From the NCBI GenBank assembly GCA_013433145.1, contig CM024177.1:6536110-6600109 (forward strand): DNA of 64,000 nt. The letters run 5' to 3'. The translations under genes were made by a program, and so were the position numbers. The notes below the pieces were generated by a model, which worked only from the letters and a program-made list of their open reading frames with translations, ran no database searches and was not told where the DNA came from. The stretch is from Ascaris suum (taxonomy: Eukaryota; Nematoda; Chromadorea; Rhabditida; Ascarididae). Positions 59,404-64,000 of this stretch are shown here, piece by piece; position 1 is the first letter of the stretch, and every line of letters begins with the position of its first letter.

Positions 59404-62400
59404 TCAAGCGACCACACTATTCCATTTGTGAATGAGATGTCTTATGTTCTCATACGTGACGAACGTGACCACTGCGGCCGGTACTTGCCGAATATTCGCC
59501 ATCAATAGACCTTTATAGAAACCGCTGATTCCCTCAGTCCGTGCTGTTCTCACAATGGCGTCCCATAGTCCGTTATAGGCAACATGCTGGTCCTTTAAAC
59601 TATCCATCAGTTAGTGATGAAAAAAATTTGTATGTGACGACGGATGCAATTAACAATGCTCTTCGTGGACAACGAACGAAAGCAATAGATATTCACGAGG
59701 CCATAAACTTGAGAGTGAGTTTGATCACACAGCCGATCCGATCTCACTGGTCCCATTCTCTCCTTAGCACCTACCAAATGGACCTGTAGAATGCTTCAAA
59801 TTCCTTACAACTAAAGCATTATAAACTGACTGCGATTGATGGAAGAGTCAACCACAGGCAGCTACTGTTAACAGCAAAACTACAACACATCGACGATGGG
59901 TAAGTAAATAAGACTTGAGCTATGATCACCTACATAAGTTGCAAACCCAACAACAGCTGCAGTGGTAGAATCGAAACAACAGTACTTTAACAACTATTTC
60001 GACAGGGTTTTTCTGCATAGTCAGAGGGGATGGCCTGAGGGAGAGTTCAGCCTTAATGAAAAAGAATGAGGTGATTTCCTTGAAATTAAACAAGAGTATT
60101 TGTGTGCGTTTGCCGAAATCATTGCATCGCTTTTGTCGGAACCCTCAACTGTAAACGATAACATTGAAAAGGCACAATAACTGCAAAGAAATACTCAAAG
60201 AGTGATATGAGATGAACGCATAAACCTGAAGTCGTGTGCGCAACAACTGATAAGGGAAAGTGACTGTAGTTGCGATTATCTTTGAAGCAGCCGAATACAG
60301 CAAGTAATCGACGGTACTCTGCAAACACATTCTGCCACTCACCTTTACAAATATATACAATACACTAAGGTTATAGTTCGAGCAAGTGGAAAAGCGCACC
60401 ACGCGGTTGCCACAACATGCACTTTCTGCAATCTACAAGACTTTGCTTTTTAGAAGAAACTCCATTCATAATCGTCCATCGCTAAACGTAGGCTGCTTTT
60501 TCCTTGATTCCACTCACCTTCAACAAATACCAAAATACTTTTGTGAGACTTTGAAAAAGCAAGAACATCTTGCGCTCATGAAGATCGGATCGCCTGACCG
60601 ATCACATAAATGATGAACCAACCCCCCCCCCCCCAGGACACAGGTTTTATGGAGTTTCAGACATGGAGAACACAATTGAAAGTTGCTGAATCGAAATAAT
60701 CATCACTAATCCGGAAGGTGGTTGGATAGTTCGCTTCCGACAATACACTAAACTTATCACATTTTACTGCCGGTAGGTTTATGGGTTATAAATTGAAAAC
60801 AATGCAAAGGACGATTTTTTATAACATTAGAACCTTCGAAGAGCGCTGACGGGTCGACTGCACTAATTCCTCAAAGGTAACAGCTCCAACAGTCATAAAA
60901 TCAAATCTCATCTATAGATCGCAGATCTGAACTTATATATGTGAAGCTGACAATATGAAATGGTGCTACCAGTTGGTACTCGGAAGTGACACCAAGACGA
61001 CGAAAATGTGTATCTTTGAAATAATTGTAGAGCATGAACTGCAACGCACCGTGAATTGTACCGAATAGTCCTGGTACGAAACCCTGCAACACATCCTTCA
61101 CTAATAAAAAATATATCCCTGAAATAAATCCCTCATCAGAGGACCTGCAAACTCTTTGCTTTTTTCACTAAAATTCTGGGATTTTTATATACGCTCTCAC
61201 TCATGAAAATATCGACTATCGATATGAAAGACCCTTAAATCTGAAAGAATGGAATATCTAGTCGAAACCCTCAGTTCTTTTCTTATTTTTGAGATTAATC
61301 CGCAAAGCGTCCTTTCACAATCACATCTCTAGAAATATAAAGGAGGATAAATATATGAAGGCAATACCTTATATAACGATGAGAATCCCTCATCTAGAGC
61401 CATGCGTTTAATGCAGTTAAACATTCCACTGTAAGGTTTGCTAAACTCGTTTTCATACTGTAAACAAAGTCGCGTCTTCGACACCCATATCGGATTGGTG
61501 AGCGCCAATACGCAACTCCCCGATGTTAAGCCGAAAAAGAAATTGTCGACCGTTTCTGCACCCGTCGATACATTGTGCTTTGTACACTTCTCTTTGATAA
61601 CATAATAACTGCAAATATTCTCCAAATAAGGTGTCTGAAAATTTGAATAAATAATTTACATATCGATTTGATTAGTCATAAAGCTTTTCATAAAAATTTG
61701 AATTTTACTTCAGATAAACGCAACTCGAAAACAAGCAATAACAGTGGCGTTGTCCTAGTCGGCACTCACATTCAAATTAAAATAGGCTTGCTTAAAGCTC
61801 TAATAATCTATAGTAGTGGGAATATCAGGTTGGAAAAAGATTTTCACTATATATTAAGTGGCGCTTAAAGGTTCCCTAAAGGATTATACGCATTGCAGGA
61901 TTATACATAAGGGGAAAACGGAAATTACTATAATGCAACTATTCTTCTGCCCTCTTTTCAAGGGAAAAACAAGAATCTCTGAAGGAAATTCGCAAGAAAT
62001 TGAGGTTTTCGCGTCAACTGTGTCGTAAGACAAGGAAAAATTACAACACAATTGCTGAGCAAGTGAGTCCCTTAAACTGTGCCAAAAGTGGCGTATCACA
62101 GCAAATTTTTTGTGGCTGACTGATTTTTCCACCACGACTTGAGAATAAGATACTCCATTAGTTACTGCGATTTATAAAAAACGTTTTATAACCACATTCC
62201 CTCCTCTGCAATCGGCTTACCCTAACATAACTGAAAGTGGCTCCTTTCCTTCTATACATCGTTCACCGCTCAGGATTGTACATTATCTTTTTTGTAAGGG
62301 GAAATACCAATGCCTACAGGTTTATTATTCCTTTTGTGGCAAACACTAACGAACATACAATAGTCCGTATTACTTGGTTAGGGTGACTTCAAATGATTTA

Positions 62401-62970
62401 TTCAGTGCAGTAATTCATTTCTTCATTCATATCGGCATGGGAAGAGATAAATGAGATGACAGAACGAACGATCAAGGGAACTCCTGATTGAGCGATTGTG
62501 TTGTGGGCGTCTCGGATAGGAAAAAAAAACTAATTATTAAAATTCAGACGAATATGGCCCCACAACATGAAAAGTATTATGTACAAGGAAGGAGGTGGAT
62601 TCCAGCATTTCCCCGAAACAGTGCACTATTAAGGCGATGTAGGTTTATAGTTAAGTTTTATATGAAGTTTGTTTAAATCACAACAATAAAACGACAAAAA
62701 CGCACTAGTGCTTCAATAAATAAATATCTTTTTGTATATTAAAAGCACTTCAAACAAAACGATGCAATATCAGATGTGAAGGAAGGGGAATTAAGACAAC
62801 GCAAACAAAATGCACTTACAAGTCGAAGTAGAGTCCCCAGGCGAGGGCAGCACCAACAAGATTGGGTGTTAATCCTTGATAAAGACCTCTAACTCCTTCG
62901 GCTTTCACGATGCTCTTTGTCGCGTGCCAATAACTGCGGTATTGTGGTCGACTCTTATTGCCTTCATTTG
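59404..62970 (-). CDS. SLC25A32: Mitochondrial carrier, SLC25A32 type (folate/FAD), 5'-partial
   Basis: Inner-membrane carrier of the SLC25 family; SLC25A32 members carry folate and/or FAD into mitochondria. Five coding exons on the minus strand: 62970-62820, 61608-61368, 61083-60970, 60318-60226, 59592-59404 (stop at 59406-59404), giving 261 residues. Visible motifs are EGVRGLYQGLTPNLVGAALA, ALTNPIWVSKTRLCLQYE, GFVPGLFGTIHGALQFMLYN, ASKIIATTVTFPYQLLRTRL and GISGFYKGLLMANIRQVPAA. The second signature has Trp where carriers normally have Asp/Glu (PIW), and the third has PYQ. Both are hallmarks of the SLC25A32 branch. About 55-60 N-terminal residues, including the first carrier signature, are missing. 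The first visible exon starts two bases into a codon after TTTCAG, so upstream exons exist, probably beyond 64000. The last acceptor is TTTAAAG. Confidence 0.95.
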
Positions 62971-62976
62971 CTGAAA

Positions 62977-64000
62977 TCAGTTCTTTATCGAAACGGCTCC
63001 TTCATTATATAATCGTGCGAAAACTGATGCAGATGAACAAAGAGCCATCCGCGTATTTATTTATTTATTAGTCTAGCTATCCTCTTTTAACGACTCAAAG
63101 TGCGCAAACACACAAAGTGCTAATTTAAAGATTAAGCGGCCGCACTAGCAATTGAGAAAAAACGAGAAAATTTCAACTTGCAGTTATTTGCATCACAGTA
63201 AATACTGCACCGGAAGGACTCATAAATGAAACGGTTTCGACCCGCTGTCACGAAACGATTAAGTTTGTGGTATTTCCGTACCACACCTCTAGAACACCTC
63301 CAGTTAATTGCAGCTATCATCTTTCACACCTCACCTTTCCGTCCACTTAATTAACTAAAAGTTGACGATAGAACTAGAAGTGAATATAATGAAATGAATA
63401 TGAAATATAATCGACGAATCGACCAAATGAACATGGCGATGACAGCTTATTTGACCATTCGGCGAACCCTATCGTATTTCGTATTGTTTTATATATCCGT
63501 TTGCAATCCTCCATACGCAAGAAGCATTTTACTTCCAATCAATTACACGGAAATTTTCCTGCTTTCAAGGAATTTGCATATTTACAAAAAAATTTGCATA
63601 AAGCGTTGTTCGCGCAAAGTGGCCCAGTCGTTTGCCTGCAACGGCACGTTAATTGTGAGTATTCAAGAAGCACTGAAAATTTTCCAGTCGAACCAAGTTA
63701 CATATCCGTGAAGTTAATCCAGGCCGCAAATCAAGTGCCACGACAAAAGCGCCGCTGTCTGTTGTGCATGTTTTTAATTTCCTTGCACTGTTTAAAAAAA
63801 TGCCATCGGCTAATATCGAGAAGATGATACCATCCTATCTTGTTGAGGTGTACTTCAGAAAACTTGCAACGGTCCATATGCTACAACTACTAAAACTCGT
63901 GAATGGGTTTACAAAAACTGGGTTGAAAATATATATATAGAATACAGTGCAATAGTCGACATTTATGACATTGGTTTTCTCAAGCATACAAGGTCCATAT
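62977..64000. other. Flank or intron of the SLC25A32-type gene
   Basis: I searched the minus strand for the first carrier signature (HPLDLVK-like) and did not find it. Plus-strand frames at 63394-63827 (105 and 108 codons, overlapping) have no recognisable family. The stretch is probably the intron upstream of 62970. Confidence 0.4.

Overview
This is a eukaryotic window, almost certainly from a nematode. It is moderately AT-rich, with multi-exon genes, short pyrimidine-poor 3' splice sites of the TTTCAG type, no operonic bacterial features, and nematode-like control motifs: an RFX/DAF-19 X-box before an intraflagellar transport gene and twin AAATGCAT sites before a MEC-17-type gene. The species cannot be told from the sequence alone. 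Most long reading frames here are chance or intronic. I rebuilt the real genes exon by exon, by ungapped comparison with remembered family members and by splice-phase bookkeeping.

Layout. 561-7476 (-): a probable four-exon gene for a small Q/Y/P/G-rich protein I cannot name. 9844-10275 (-): a decayed 2-Cys peroxiredoxin. 10837-15160 (+): a complete six-exon prostaglandin E synthase 2-like gene (glutaredoxin plus GST-type domain, mitochondrial presequence). 15161-25715: about 10.5 kb with no recognisable gene, holding a long (TA)n tract and a degenerate minisatellite. 25716-29704 (+): a complete five-exon alpha-tubulin acetyltransferase (MEC-17/ATAT1 family). 31677-54093 (+): a complete 38-exon IFT172 gene (C. 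elegans osm-1 family), filling a third of the window. 57088-57265 (+): a CstF-64-like RRM pseudogene fragment. 59404-62970 (-): the last five coding exons of an SLC25A32-type mitochondrial carrier (folate/FAD); its N-terminal exons are not found here.

Functionally, two microtubule/cilium genes lie in tandem: ATAT acetylates alpha-tubulin, and IFT172 is the large peripheral IFT-B subunit that carries cargo along axonemal microtubules. The IFT172 start codon is preceded at -78 by a perfect 14-base X-box. The ATAT start is preceded by two exact AAATGCAT octamers, as expected for UNC-86/MEC-3 control in touch neurons.

The most unusual feature of the window is its splicing. Of 54 acceptors I could place, 10 end in AAG (nearly always TTAAG or TTAAAG) and 3 in GAG, instead of YAG; four of the five PTGES2 acceptors are AAG. 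Other noteworthy points are an ATAT splice acceptor created inside the last unit of a 32-bp tandem repeat, an apparent 1-nt deletion in IFT172 exon 15, and a second, same-length (89 nt), same-phase candidate exon beside IFT172 exon 30.
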